Source: a bacterium BRH_c32
GTDB taxonomy: Bacteria > Bacteroidota > Ignavibacteria > Ignavibacteriales > Melioribacteraceae
Length of the DNA stretch: 64,000 nucleotides
Direction of reading: 5' to 3'
NCBI GenBank assembly: GCA_001516025.1
Contig: LOEU01000001.1
Span: 62,001-126,000 of the forward strand
Shown in pieces: positions 1 to 8,421 of this stretch (position 1 is the first letter of the stretch; every line of letters begins with the position of its first letter). Made by a program: the position numbers and the translations under genes. The notes under the pieces were generated by a model. The model saw nothing but the letters and a program-made list of their open reading frames with translations. It was not told the DNA's origin and did no database searches.

Positions 1-942
1 CACTCCGTTAAAAGAACTAAGCAAATCGATTAAGATATTTCGATTATTTTCTAATGTTACGCGAAGTGATTCGACTGAAGATTGAATTCCATTAAGAGCA
101 CCAACTGCCGCTTTCTGTAAAAGTACCGATGGACCTGATGTTTGATGCCCTTGAATATTAGCCATTGCTTCGATTACTTTTTTATTACCTACTGCCCAGC
201 CTATTCTAAAACCGGTCATTGCATACTGCTTCGATACACCATTAATAACGATTATCTTTGAATTTTCCACCGATAACTTTGTGAAATCATAACAGCTAAA
301 GGGTTTTTTACCATCAAAAACTAAGCGATGATAAATATCATCCATAATTAAATAAAGGTCTTTCTTTTCGCAAAATTCAACAACTTCCGCAATAAACTCT
401 TTCGAGTACATTGCCCCGGATGGATTATTAGGAGAATTGATTATAACTGCTTTGGTATAAGAACCAACTCTCATTTCGATATCTTTTAAGCGAGGATAAA
501 ACGTTCCGTCTTCTGCAGGTGCAGGGACAGGAATCCCACCACATAACTTAATCATATCGGGATAGCTCACCCAATAAGGAACCGGGTAAATCACCTCTTC
601 TTGTGGATTGAGTATCGCCTGCAGTGCTACCATTAATGCTTGCTTGGCACCGCTCGATGCTATAATATTTTCGGGATTAACTTTTCTGTGATAATATTCT
701 TCAGTATATCGTATGATCGATTTCTTTAAATCCGGTATTCCGTCTGCCGGAGCGTATCTTACTTCGCCTGTGTTAATTGAATTTACTGCTGCTAATAGAG
801 CATCCATAGGAGCTCTGCTTTTGGGTTCGCCGCCTCCGAGATGAATTACAGGATCACCTTTCTCTCTTAAAATTGCTGCTTTTTCGTTTAGTGCTAAGGT
901 GGGAGATGCTTTGATTGAACGTGCTATTTGACTTAGACTCAT
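1..942 (-). CDS. Pyridoxal-phosphate aminotransferase class I, aspartate aminotransferase type (C-terminus cut by window edge)
   Basis: Translation from the ATG at 942 gives 314 residues running off the left edge. The N-terminus (MSLSQIARSIKASPTLAL) and the glycine-rich HLGGGEPKSRAP segment match bacterial AspAT/MalY-type fold-I aminotransferases. The PLP lysine is about residue 238, in VSKQYAMTGFRIGW. Members transfer the amino group between aspartate or related amino acids and 2-oxoglutarate in the cytosol. An AAGGAAG Shine-Dalgarno lies about 8 bases upstream of the start. The last ~80 residues are missing, so the exact substrate class cannot be decided. Confidence 0.85.
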   Translation of the reverse strand, partial: MSLSQIARSIKASPTLALNEKAAILREKGDPVIHLGGGEPKSRAPMDALLAAVNSINTGEVRYAPADGIPDLKKSIIRYTEEYYHRKVNPENIIASSGAKQALMVALQAILNPQEEVIYPVPYWVSYPDMIKLCGGIPVPAPAEDGTFYPRLKDIEMRVGSYTKAVIINSPNNPSGAMYSKEFIAEVVEFCEKKDLYLIMDDIYHRLVFDGKKPFSCYDFTKLSVENSKIIVINGVSKQYAMTGFRIGWAVGNKKVIEAMANIQGHQTSGPSVLLQKAAVGALNGIQSSVESLRVTLENNRNILIDLLSSFNGV

Positions 943-1042
943 ATAACTTCCTTATCCAATATTAAAGAATCTTGATATCTCAAAATATCTCTTATCAAAT
1001 ACTTTAGCAAGTTAAATCAATCTCTTTATTTGCCTTTTGGAC

Positions 1043-1075
1043 AAAAAAAAGCCGATGTTTTTCATCGGCTTTCAT
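1043..1075 (-). terminator. Intrinsic terminator of the split-Soret-like cytochrome gene
   Basis: Perfect 7-bp stem, 1051-1057 (gccgatg) with 1063-1069 (catcggc), and a 5-base loop. An eight-A run at 1043-1050 reads as U8 in the minus-strand transcript. It sits about 20 bases past the stop of the minus-strand gene at 1094. Confidence 0.85.
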
Positions 1076-1093
1076 TTCACTGCATTGTATCTA

Positions 1094-2209
1094 TTACTTA
1101 ACGAGGTTCATCTTCTTTGTCTGCTGATAACTGCCTGCTGTCATTCTTGCGAAATAAATTCCGCTTGCTACTTTATTTCCGCTCATATTTGTTCCGTTCC
1201 ATTCCAAACTATATGAACCTGCTGATAAATTCTCATTATTAACCAATCTTTTAATTTCATTACCATTGATATCATAAACAATAAGAGCTACATTTTCAGT
1301 TCTTGGTAAAGAGAATGATATTTTGGTTGAAGGATTAAATGGATTAGGATAATTCTGGCTCAATTCAAAATCGCTTCCCATTGGTGAATCTTCGCGAATT
1401 ACTTCAGTTGTTGAATGTGGGTCGCCATGACACTGCTGGCAATCCATATTTGAATTTACATTATATAATAAGTTAGAACCGTGGCATCCCATACAAGCTT
1501 TTGTTCCTGCTGTTGTAGTGAATGTCGATACAAATGTTGAAGCATAATGTGCATTTAATATTTCGACCACTTTAGCTGCGCAGTCGCCTGTTACTCTAGC
1601 GCATCTTTCTTTTCTTTCAAGATCGGAGAACTTTTTCTTAGCATTATTACACCAGTCTGAAACAGATACGTGGCATAATGTACTTCCGCAAATATTCTGA
1701 GGCAAAGCAGCATCATATTTATGCTCTAAGAAATTGCCTGCAACTGCTGTTTGATTTGAAGCATCAGTAGGAAGTTTATTAGAAGCGTACCATCCCCAAA
1801 GTTCATTAATTAATTTACCTGAATCAGCTTTGGAAACTGCTAAACTTATAAGAGCCGCGCCACCATTGATAGCACCGCAAAGTGTTCCCCATCCATTTCC
1901 GCCGCCTCTTCCAAAAAGCATTACTTCGATAGGTAAGGATGTCCAAGGTTCACCTACTTTTTCTCTTAAAGCTTCTACTACACCACCAAAAGCACCTGCA
2001 CAGCAATCCATATCATGCCAGTACAAATAATGTGCTTTTTTTCTAACATCTTCGGGATCTAACTGCACATAAGGAAAAGGCCATGCTACTTTTCCATCTG
2101 CTTTTAATTTGTCGTTTGCTAAAAAATTTAATCCTGCTACACCAACTGCTGCACCAAGTGCAAATTTTGACGTGTTCGCCAAAAAGTCTTTTCTAGTCTG
2201 TTTTTCCAT
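1094..2209 (-). CDS. Exported C_GCAxxG/split-Soret-like multiheme cytochrome with a T9SS type A sorting domain
   Basis: 371 residues from the ATG at 2209. This start has an AGAGG ribosome site, and the longer frame opening at 2260 would begin upstream of or on the predicted transcript start. The N-terminus (EKQTRKDFLANTSKFALGAA) looks like an export signal, with an RK-type Tat-like motif before the hydrophobic stretch. Residues ~60-210 carry the C_GCAxxG-type cysteine pattern: CCAGAFGG at 69-76, CGAINGG, C193 and C200. Haem motifs are CMGCH (239-243) and CQQCH (257-261), plus a possible CX4CH at 174-180. From ~283 to the end is a Por/T9SS C-terminal sorting domain beginning SQNYPNPFNPST. By family it should be a periplasmic or surface redox protein; its partner is unknown. 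A sigma-54 promoter lies upstream and a terminator downstream, so it looks monocistronic. Confidence 0.8.
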   Translation of the reverse strand: MEKQTRKDFLANTSKFALGAAVGVAGLNFLANDKLKADGKVAWPFPYVQLDPEDVRKKAHYLYWHDMDCCAGAFGGVVEALREKVGEPWTSLPIEVMLFGRGGGNGWGTLCGAINGGAALISLAVSKADSGKLINELWGWYASNKLPTDASNQTAVAGNFLEHKYDAALPQNICGSTLCHVSVSDWCNNAKKKFSDLERKERCARVTGDCAAKVVEILNAHYASTFVSTFTTTAGTKACMGCHGSNLLYNVNSNMDCQQCHGDPHSTTEVIREDSPMGSDFELSQNYPNPFNPSTKISFSLPRTENVALIVYDINGNEIKRLVNNENLSAGSYSLEWNGTNMSGNKVASGIYFARMTAGSYQQTKKMNLVK

Positions 2210-2262
2210 TAGTTTTGTGACCTCTGTTAAGTTATAGATTATAGGAAACTTGCTCAACATAA

Positions 2263-2279
2263 TGCAAAAACTTTGCCAA
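2263..2279 (-). promoter_or_regulatory. Sigma-54 (-24/-12) promoter of the exported cytochrome
   Basis: Minus-strand TTGGCAAAGTTTTTGCA fits the consensus YTGGCAc-N-TTGCW, with exactly 10 bases between the invariant GG and GC. Transcription would start near 2252, giving a leader of about 43 bases that includes the AGAGG ribosome site of the ATG at 2209. Confidence 0.75.
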
Positions 2280-2371
2280 AAAAATATATTCAGATTATTA
2301 GGTATTTATATACTATTATTTTAGGATAAACACTCTTATTGAAACGTTTTGTTTCGTTTGAAGGTGGTAAA

Positions 2372-2389
2372 TGTTTCACACTTGAAACA
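2372..2389 (-). terminator. Possible terminator hairpin after coaD
   Basis: Perfect 7-bp stem TGTTTCA/TGAAACA with a 4-base loop, just past the coaD stop. Only a short U-run (UUU) follows on the minus strand. A second small hairpin, GAAAC-gtttt-GTTTC, lies at 2341-2355. The assignment is weak. Confidence 0.4.
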
Positions 2390-2396
2390 ATTTGTT

Positions 2397-2879
2397 TTAT
2401 TTTTTATTCCTTTCTTCCAATTTTTTTATCACTGCGGAGGGAACGAAGTCCGAGATATCACTATTGAACTGTGATAGATTCCGCACTATCGTTGAATTTA
2501 GATATGTGTATTTCTCATGCGGCATTAAAAATATCGTGGTCAATTCGGGATTAAGTTTACGGTTCATAAGTGCCATCTGAAACTCATATTCAAAATCGGA
2601 GACCGCTCTTAAACCTCTAATAATTCCTACAGCTCCCATAGCTTGAGCATGATCAACTACTAAACCATCAAATGAATCAACCGTAACCGTATCGAATTCT
2701 TTTAAGCTTTCGCGCAGCATTTCTAACCGCTCTTCAATTGTAAACATACCGGTCATCTTTCCCGGATTCCTTGCAATCGTTACAATTACTTCATCAAATA
2801 ATTCTATCGCTCTTTTTACGATATCAATATGTCCGTTTGTTACAGGATCGAACGTGCCCGGATAAATTACTTTTTTCAT
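2397..2879 (-). CDS. coaD: Phosphopantetheine adenylyltransferase
   Basis: 160 residues, the usual CoaD length. It transfers AMP from ATP to 4'-phosphopantetheine, the penultimate step of coenzyme A synthesis. The nucleotidyltransferase signature PGTFDPVTNGH is at residues 7-17, GIIRGLRAVSDFEYE follows at mid-length, and the late TYLNSTIVR segment matches the family's ISSTxVR region. It is the last gene of the minus-strand series that starts at hrcA, 54 bases after rsmD. The rsmD-coaD pairing is common in bacteria. Confidence 0.95.
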   Translation of the reverse strand: MKKVIYPGTFDPVTNGHIDIVKRAIELFDEVIVTIARNPGKMTGMFTIEERLEMLRESLKEFDTVTVDSFDGLVVDHAQAMGAVGIIRGLRAVSDFEYEFQMALMNRKLNPELTTIFLMPHEKYTYLNSTIVRNLSQFNSDISDFVPSAVIKKLEERNKK

Positions 2880-2933
2880 TTTTTTACTTTAATGATAGTT
2901 GTAAATAAGTGTTCACTACAAGTTAACTATTTG

Positions 2934-3482
2934 TTAATTATTAATAAATTGGTATATCAAGCTATCGCCTATTGTCTTGAACGGTTCGAATCCAAAATTT
3001 TCTACATCCTCTTTACGAGTTTGAACCGAACGCTCAATTATTAATATTCCGTCCTCTTCCAAAAAATTATTTTTAATTAGATTCTTTACCACTAAATGAA
3101 TGTCATTTTTGAAGAAAGGGGGGTCGGCTAAGATCAATCCATATCTTGCATGTTCGGTCAATGTAGAAAACTTAATCGCTTCCATATTAAAAATTCTGCA
3201 TTCATCGCCTGCCTTAAGTGAATCTATATTTTCTTTTAGAACTTTTGCAACTTGAAAATTTTTTTCAACAAAATGTACTTCTGATGCACCCCTGCTTAAT
3301 GCTTCTAATCCAAGCGAACCTGACCCCGCATAAACATCCGCAGTGCGAATCTCATCAAAATCGATCCTATTATATAAATAATTAAAGAGAGATTCTTTTA
3401 CTTTATCGGTTGTCGGACGAACTAATTTTGAATTAGGAAACTTTACTTTTCTTCCCCCATATATGCCTGATATAATTCTCAT
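2934..3482 (-). CDS. rsmD: 16S rRNA (guanine-966-N2)-methyltransferase
   Basis: 182 residues. It has the RsmD N-terminus MRIISGIYGGRKVKFP with PTTDKVKESLFN, the SAM-binding motif DVYAGSGSLGLEALSRGA (~49-66), and the catalytic N-methyltransferase motif DPPF near residue 120. It methylates G966 of 16S rRNA within the 30S subunit. Its ATG overlaps the stop of the preceding gene by one base (TAATG), which indicates translational coupling. Confidence 0.95.
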   Translation of the reverse strand: MRIISGIYGGRKVKFPNSKLVRPTTDKVKESLFNYLYNRIDFDEIRTADVYAGSGSLGLEALSRGASEVHFVEKNFQVAKVLKENIDSLKAGDECRIFNMEAIKFSTLTEHARYGLILADPPFFKNDIHLVVKNLIKNNFLEEDGILIIERSVQTRKEDVENFGFEPFKTIGDSLIYQFINN

Positions 3483-4402
3483 TAGATCACTCTCAATGCA
3501 ATTCCGACTGAACTTGTAAATGAATTAAATAGATCAGTATATAAATTCTTGTGGACAATATTTTTATTGGATTTAATTCCAAAGAAGGGATTAGTTCTGA
3601 TAATATTCCAATGAAAATCATTCATCAAATTATTAATTAATTTTTCATTTCCCAATTCATTAAATATATATAAATCTGAAATTTTCTTATCCCCATTTTC
3701 CACTAACGACTTCATCTTCTCCAATTCATTTTTAAGAACAAAATAATCGATTTTATCTTTATACTCTATTACAGTGAAAACTACAGGTATATTATTATGG
3801 AGAAGTGAAATAGAAAAAATATTTTCTTCAAAAAAGATACTAATAGTAGCTTCTTCTGTTAACGCTGCCTTATCCAATTTAATAAATGCATTAGATGATA
3901 TATGTGCATTATCGATATAACGAAGTTCGAGATTATTTTCAGCGGCTAATTTATTTAGCGAAACTAATACTTCTTTTTTTAGTCCGAATACGATTGATGA
4001 TTTATATGGAAAGAGTACTGAACTTACATCTATATTTTGAATCAAAAGGGACTTACTATCAATCCACGGGTATAATACCGCACTTTCCCATTTATAATTT
4101 TCTAATTGGTCTTTTTTTATCAAGGATTCTTCAACCGGTATTTGGAAAATGTTAAAGAACTGATTAGATAGAGAAAAGGATATAAAGCGGGAGCTAAAAG
4201 AAGATTCTTTTTTAAATTGGGAAAGGGCATCATTAATTTGAGAAATAAGATTTGGACGATTCCCGCCCAAATCTATTTTATTCTCAAAAACTATCTCATC
4301 AAGGTTTCCCAAATGAAAAGCATTACTTTCAAAAACTATTTCAACAAACTGAATTTTATCTATCGATAGAAAACAGCCAAGATGATTCTGAAATACAGGC
4401 AT
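3482..4402 (-). CDS. Unknown protein, possibly of actin-like/PilM-type fold
   Basis: 306 residues, no signal peptide or membrane segment. I do not recognise a named family. The opening (LGCFLSIDKIQFVEIVFES) resembles the first beta-hairpin of PilM/FtsA-like actin-fold proteins, and there is a conserved-looking LPYKSSIVFGLKKEVL-like stretch at mid-length. The resemblance is weak and is an inference. It lies 8 bases after an upstream gene for a single-pass membrane protein with a pilin-like exported region and overlaps rsmD by one base. It is lysine- and asparagine-rich like its neighbours, with no sign of transfer. Confidence 0.7.
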   Translation of the reverse strand: MPVFQNHLGCFLSIDKIQFVEIVFESNAFHLGNLDEIVFENKIDLGGNRPNLISQINDALSQFKKESSFSSRFISFSLSNQFFNIFQIPVEESLIKKDQLENYKWESAVLYPWIDSKSLLIQNIDVSSVLFPYKSSIVFGLKKEVLVSLNKLAAENNLELRYIDNAHISSNAFIKLDKAALTEEATISIFFEENIFSISLLHNNIPVVFTVIEYKDKIDYFVLKNELEKMKSLVENGDKKISDLYIFNELGNEKLINNLMNDFHWNIIRTNPFFGIKSNKNIVHKNLYTDLFNSFTSSVGIALRVI

Positions 4403-4410
4403 CTATCATT

Positions 4411-4968
4411 TTATTCCCATGATGCAGTAAAACGCATAGCATCACTATACAAATCGCCTACGGATCCATATCCGTCAGGGCTGGTAACAACATATCTCTT
4501 ACCGATAACAGTTGTTGAATCCACTTTAATTACGTTTCCTCTTCTATCGATAACTGTATCAGCAGATTTTGATGTATCAACTGCTAATAGAAAAGGCTGT
4601 CCGGTCTTTGGTGATCTGAATAATGAATCCCATAATAATTCACCATCTTTCAAACTAACAAATGTGTTGGTTGATCTTCCCGTAACTGAATCTGTTCCTG
4701 TTATTGCTTTTTGTACACTTGGATCGTTTTTTAAGAAATTCACTAAGCTATCCATACTATCAGTAAATCTATTATACTTATTAAACCATAATTTTTCGGC
4801 TTCTCTGATATTGAGCATTCTTGCTCTCGATTCAGCTTTAAAATATTTTTCATTCTCTACAATTTCTTGTGGTTCAATAATCGCTACTCTGATTAGTACA
4901 TAGATTAAGACTAATATAACGGCATAAAGCCCGGCATGCAAATACCAGGGTTCTGATTTAGTTGACAT
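4411..4968 (-). CDS. Single-pass membrane protein with a pilin-like exported domain, unknown function
   Basis: 185 residues. A short cytoplasmic start is followed by one hydrophobic segment (~12-31, AGLYAVILVLIYVLIRVAII) and then an exported domain. The segment after the membrane helix (SRARMLNIREAEKLWFNKYN followed by RFTDSMDSLVNFL) resembles the start of type IV pilin/pseudopilin globular domains, but no prepilin peptidase cleavage motif is present. A strong GGAGG ribosome site precedes the ATG. It sits between a ComEA-like gene and the possible PilM-like gene, so a role at the cell envelope is inferred only. Confidence 0.7.
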   Translation of the reverse strand: MSTKSEPWYLHAGLYAVILVLIYVLIRVAIIEPQEIVENEKYFKAESRARMLNIREAEKLWFNKYNRFTDSMDSLVNFLKNDPSVQKAITGTDSVTGRSTNTFVSLKDGELLWDSLFRSPKTGQPFLLAVDTSKSADTVIDRRGNVIKVDSTTVIGKRYVVTSPDGYGSVGDLYSDAMRFTASWE

Positions 4969-4991
4969 ATTTTTCCTCCGGAGATTTTTCT

Positions 4992-5471
4992 TTATTTCAC
5001 AATAATATAATTTTTAATTTTAGAGAACTTTATAGGTCCGATCCCTTTTACTTTTATCAGATCGTCCTCTTTTTCAAAGCTCCCTTTCGCATTTCGATAG
5101 TCAATAATCTTACGGGCGGTTTTTTCTCCTATTCCCGGAAGAAGAATTAATTCCGATATCCCCGCTTTATTTACATCTATCTTATGGGATTCTATTTTAT
5201 TAGCGTTAAAATCCAAAAGTTCTGCTTTAGAAGCAATACTTTTTTTTACATTTTTTTCTCTTTCTGCTTTTAATGTATCATTTTTCAAAAAGAACAAGCT
5301 ATCTTCTTTTGTATAATCTATACTATTTAACTGCGGCAACTCAGTATCAGAAAAACTATATTTAATAATTGACCCCGTAATAATAGTAAACAAAAGAAAA
5401 AGAATCACTTTTCCCTCTGTTTCCGTAAACCCAATCTTACTAATCAACTTATTAATAAAGTTTAATTTCAA
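4992..5471 (-). CDS. ComEA-like helix-hairpin-helix protein, membrane-anchored
   Basis: 159 residues. A membrane anchor lies at ~22-38 ([19 protein letters not shown] region), followed by a polar linker and a C-terminal double helix-hairpin-helix unit: [20 protein letters not shown], then [13 protein letters not shown]-like repeat [16 protein letters not shown]. This is the layout of ComEA, which binds incoming double-stranded DNA outside the membrane during natural transformation. No other competence gene lies in the window, so a transformation role is inferred from the domain alone. The start overlaps the dnaJ stop by four bases (ATGA type). Confidence 0.8.
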   Translation of the reverse strand: MKLNFINKLISKIGFTETEGKVILFLLFTIITGSIIKYSFSDTELPQLNSIDYTKEDSLFFLKNDTLKAEREKNVKKSIASKAELLDFNANKIESHKIDVNKAGISELILLPGIGEKTARKIIDYRNAKGSFEKEDDLIKVKGIGPIKFSKIKNYIIVK

Positions 5472-6601
5472 GTCGGTACTTTTATATTATCCATTTTTTG
5501 TAATTGGTTTAATAATTCTTTTTCATTGGCAGTAACTCTTTTCGGTACATGAATATTGATCTTAACCAATTGATCTCCTGCTCCATGACTATTGAGATGC
5601 TGAATTCCCTTCTCTCTCATCTTGAGATATTTACCTGCCTGGGTACCCGGTTCAATTTTTAATTTCGCTCTTCCGCTTAAAGTCGGTACTTCTACATCTG
5701 TACCAAGCACTGCTTCGGGATAAGATAATTGCAATTCATAAATTACATTATCCCCGTCTCTTACTAAATACTCATGTGGTAATTCTTGGAAGACTACAAT
5801 TATATCGCCGTTTCTACCACCGTTTTTACCTGCATTTCCCTGTCCCGAAAGCGTTAAATAACTGTTATCATAAACTCCTGCCGGAACATTTATTTTAATT
5901 GTTACTTCCGAATTAACTCTTCCCTCTCCCGAACAATCGGTACATCTATCAGAAATAATTTTTCCGGTACCGCTGCAATTATTACAACTTGTTACATTAA
6001 CAAACTGACCGAATACTGATCTCGAAACCTGCCTTACTTCACCCGAACCATTACATACAGTACAATTTTTGAAAGAAGAAGAATTTTTTGCTCCCGTTCC
6101 CCCACAAGTTTCGCATTTATTATATTTCTTAATTTTTACTTTTTTTGTTGTTCCTTTAGCAATCTCTTCTAAAGTTAGTTTAAGGGTTATCTTAAGATCA
6201 GCACCGGGAGTACCTGTTTGACGCTGTCTTCTTCTCTGCTGCGATGAACCACCGCCACCGAAGAAATCATCAAAAATAGAACCACCTCCGCCACCTCCGA
6301 AACTCGAACCAAAAATATCGGAGAAATGAGAGAAGATATCATTAGCATCTCCAAAACCTTGGAAATCTTGTCCTCCCTTTATTCCACTATGTCCGTATCT
6401 ATCATATTTTGCACGTTTATCATCGTGGCTTAGAATTTCATAAGCTTCTGCGGCTTCTTTGAATTTATCTTCTGCTTCTTTATTCCCCTGATTTCTATCA
6501 GGATGATATTGCATCGCTAATTTTCTATATGCTTTCTTTAAATCCTCTTTGGATGCGTTTTTCTCTACACCTAATATTTCGTAATAATCTCTTTTTTCCA
6601 T
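5468..6601 (-). CDS. dnaJ: Chaperone protein DnaJ
   Basis: 377 residues, full length. J domain at 1-70 with the HPD motif (YHPDRNQG), a Gly/Phe-rich linker at ~75-130, then four zinc-binding CxxCxGxG repeats ([32 protein letters not shown]) and the C-terminal substrate-binding domain. It stimulates the DnaK ATPase and delivers unfolded proteins. It follows grpE by 17 bases in the heat-shock operon. dnaK itself is not in the window. Confidence 0.97.
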   Translation of the reverse strand: MEKRDYYEILGVEKNASKEDLKKAYRKLAMQYHPDRNQGNKEAEDKFKEAAEAYEILSHDDKRAKYDRYGHSGIKGGQDFQGFGDANDIFSHFSDIFGSSFGGGGGGSIFDDFFGGGGSSQQRRRQRQTGTPGADLKITLKLTLEEIAKGTTKKVKIKKYNKCETCGGTGAKNSSSFKNCTVCNGSGEVRQVSRSVFGQFVNVTSCNNCSGTGKIISDRCTDCSGEGRVNSEVTIKINVPAGVYDNSYLTLSGQGNAGKNGGRNGDIIVVFQELPHEYLVRDGDNVIYELQLSYPEAVLGTDVEVPTLSGRAKLKIEPGTQAGKYLKMREKGIQHLNSHGAGDQLVKINIHVPKRVTANEKELLNQLQKMDNIKVPT

Positions 6602-6618
6602 TTTCCTGATTTTCTATT

Positions 6619-7221
6619 TTATGAAATTAATTCTTGACTAACAATTACTTTTGCGTGACGAATCACTTTATCTCTTAATTTATATCCTTTTTCTAAAACT
6701 TCAAGAACTGTATGAGGAGGCACTGAATCATCCGGCTTTTGCATTAATGCATCGTGCATATTAAAATCAAAGGGGTCTCCTTTTACTGCAATTTTAGTTA
6801 CTCCCTGACCTTCTAATACTTTAGTGAATTTATCAAATACTAACTGAATACCTTTTTTCAGATTCTCAAAATTTGCCTGCTCATCAGCATGCTCTAACGA
6901 TCTTTCGAGATCATCATATACAGGAAGCACATTAAGAAGTAAAGACTCATTAGCGAAAGAAAGAAAACTCTTTTGTTCTTGATCTACTCTTCTTTTATAA
7001 TTTTCAAAATCGGCAGTTCTTCTAAGGAGAGTATCTTTTAAATCTAAGTTAGCTTTTTCTAATTCTTCTATTTTTTTTATCAAATCATTACCCGCCTCGT
7101 TTTCCGTCTCTTCATTATTAGTTTCTAATTTTTCTTCTTTATTTGCTTCTTCATCATTGCTATCTTGGTCTTTGGTTTCTTCGTTTTCCAAATCCAAATT
7201 TTCATCTTTTATTTCATCCAT
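6619..7221 (-). CDS. grpE: Nucleotide exchange factor GrpE
   Basis: 200 residues. The acidic, low-complexity N-terminus (~1-45) is followed by the long coiled-coil helix with LLRRTADFENYKRRVDQEQ (~65-84) and the C-terminal beta-wing with KGYKLRDKVIRHAKVIVS. GrpE releases ADP from DnaK. It lies 11 bases after hrcA, the usual hrcA-grpE-dnaJ order. Confidence 0.96.
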   Translation of the reverse strand: MDEIKDENLDLENEETKDQDSNDEEANKEEKLETNNEETENEAGNDLIKKIEELEKANLDLKDTLLRRTADFENYKRRVDQEQKSFLSFANESLLLNVLPVYDDLERSLEHADEQANFENLKKGIQLVFDKFTKVLEGQGVTKIAVKGDPFDFNMHDALMQKPDDSVPPHTVLEVLEKGYKLRDKVIRHAKVIVSQELIS

Positions 7222-7232
7222 TGTATTATCCT

Positions 7233-8276
7233 TTATATTTGTTTTTTTAATTCATTTGAAAGTTGCTCTGCTATATATTGGACAGCAGCAACTATGCGGG
7301 GATATTCCATTCTCTTTGGACCCATTATTCCTAAAGTTCCTTTGACATCCCCAAAATTATATTCCTTCGAGATCATGCTATAATCGCAAAACTTTTCATC
7401 GCTATTTTCATGACCGATTGTGATTGTTACATCATTCACGTGCGATTTCTGATTCTCAAGAATATGAATTATTATATCCTTGTTTTCAATTAATTCTATT
7501 ATGCTTTGGAAATGTTGAAGGCTTTCAAATTCCGGCTGCTTAATTAAATTTTTTGTGCCTGATATAATAGTCTTTTCTGAAGGCTCTGTTTTAAATATTT
7601 TATCGACCGAATCAAGAAATACCCTTACAATCGGCTTAAATGAATCATCGTCAATATCTTTAACTCTACTGCCGATAGATGTTTTAATTTCGGAAAATTT
7701 TAGTCCGCCAAGTTTCTCATTTAATATCGATTGTACTTTATTAATCTGCTCTTCTTTTACTTCGGCATTAAGTTCTAAGGTAATTGTTCTTACCACTCCC
7801 GATATCACGCTTATTATCACTAATATTCGGGTAGATGACAATAGAACAATCTGAATTTTTTCCAAAATAGCATTATCGAATTTAGGAAAACTTACTACTG
7901 CAATTTGATTAGTCAGCTCCGTTAAAATATTAGACGCTACCAATAAAATATCTTCTGTATCATTAGATGCAGAATCGAAATTAGAATCGATCATTTTTTT
8001 TAGATTTTTATCTAATTTTGGTGGATCCATTAATGAATCCACATATACACGATAACCTTTATCGGTCGGTATTCTTCCTGCGGATGTATGCGGATGATTG
8101 AGATAACCGAGGTCTTCAAGATCGGACATAATATTGCGAATCGAAGCCGGCGAAAGCCCGATATCATACTTCTTTGATATATAACGTGAACCCACGGGAT
8201 TTGCAGTCATTATAAACTGATGGATTATATACCGAAGTATCGCTTTTTCTCTATCTTTTAATATGTAATTATTCAT
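7233..8276 (-). CDS. hrcA: Heat-inducible transcription repressor HrcA
   Basis: 347 residues. N-terminal winged helix with SRYISKKYDIGLSPASIRN and MSDLEDLGYLNHPHTSAGRI (~30-66), a GAF-like middle domain, and the C-terminal GTLGIMGPKRMEYPR motif. HrcA represses heat-shock operons by binding CIRCE inverted repeats. It is the first gene of a long operon that continues through grpE and dnaJ to coaD. No CIRCE element (TTAGCACTC-N9-GAGTGCTAA) is visible in the 145-base gap upstream, so autoregulation here, if any, uses another site. Confidence 0.95.
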   Translation of the reverse strand: MNNYILKDREKAILRYIIHQFIMTANPVGSRYISKKYDIGLSPASIRNIMSDLEDLGYLNHPHTSAGRIPTDKGYRVYVDSLMDPPKLDKNLKKMIDSNFDSASNDTEDILLVASNILTELTNQIAVVSFPKFDNAILEKIQIVLLSSTRILVIISVISGVVRTITLELNAEVKEEQINKVQSILNEKLGGLKFSEIKTSIGSRVKDIDDDSFKPIVRVFLDSVDKIFKTEPSEKTIISGTKNLIKQPEFESLQHFQSIIELIENKDIIIHILENQKSHVNDVTITIGHENSDEKFCDYSMISKEYNFGDVKGTLGIMGPKRMEYPRIVAAVQYIAEQLSNELKKQI

Positions 8277-8421
8277 TTCCGCTAATTAATATCGATTTAA
8301 CTTTAAAATTTATGAAAAAATATTAACTTTTGCTTCATTTTACAATTTTTGTTACCGTTCGGTTTCACTTTCAGTTTTTGCTTATATTTAAAATTAATTA
8401 TAAAAAATCTATGGGGTCAGT

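Noticed and set aside
2210-2260. Upstream ATG at 2260 for the cytochrome gene
   Set aside because: It lies only a few bases from the sigma-54 box, upstream of the predicted transcript start, and lacks the AGAGG site that precedes 2209.
8277-8421. CIRCE operator expected upstream of hrcA
   Set aside because: No TTAGCACTC-N9-GAGTGCTAA or near variant on either strand of the gap.
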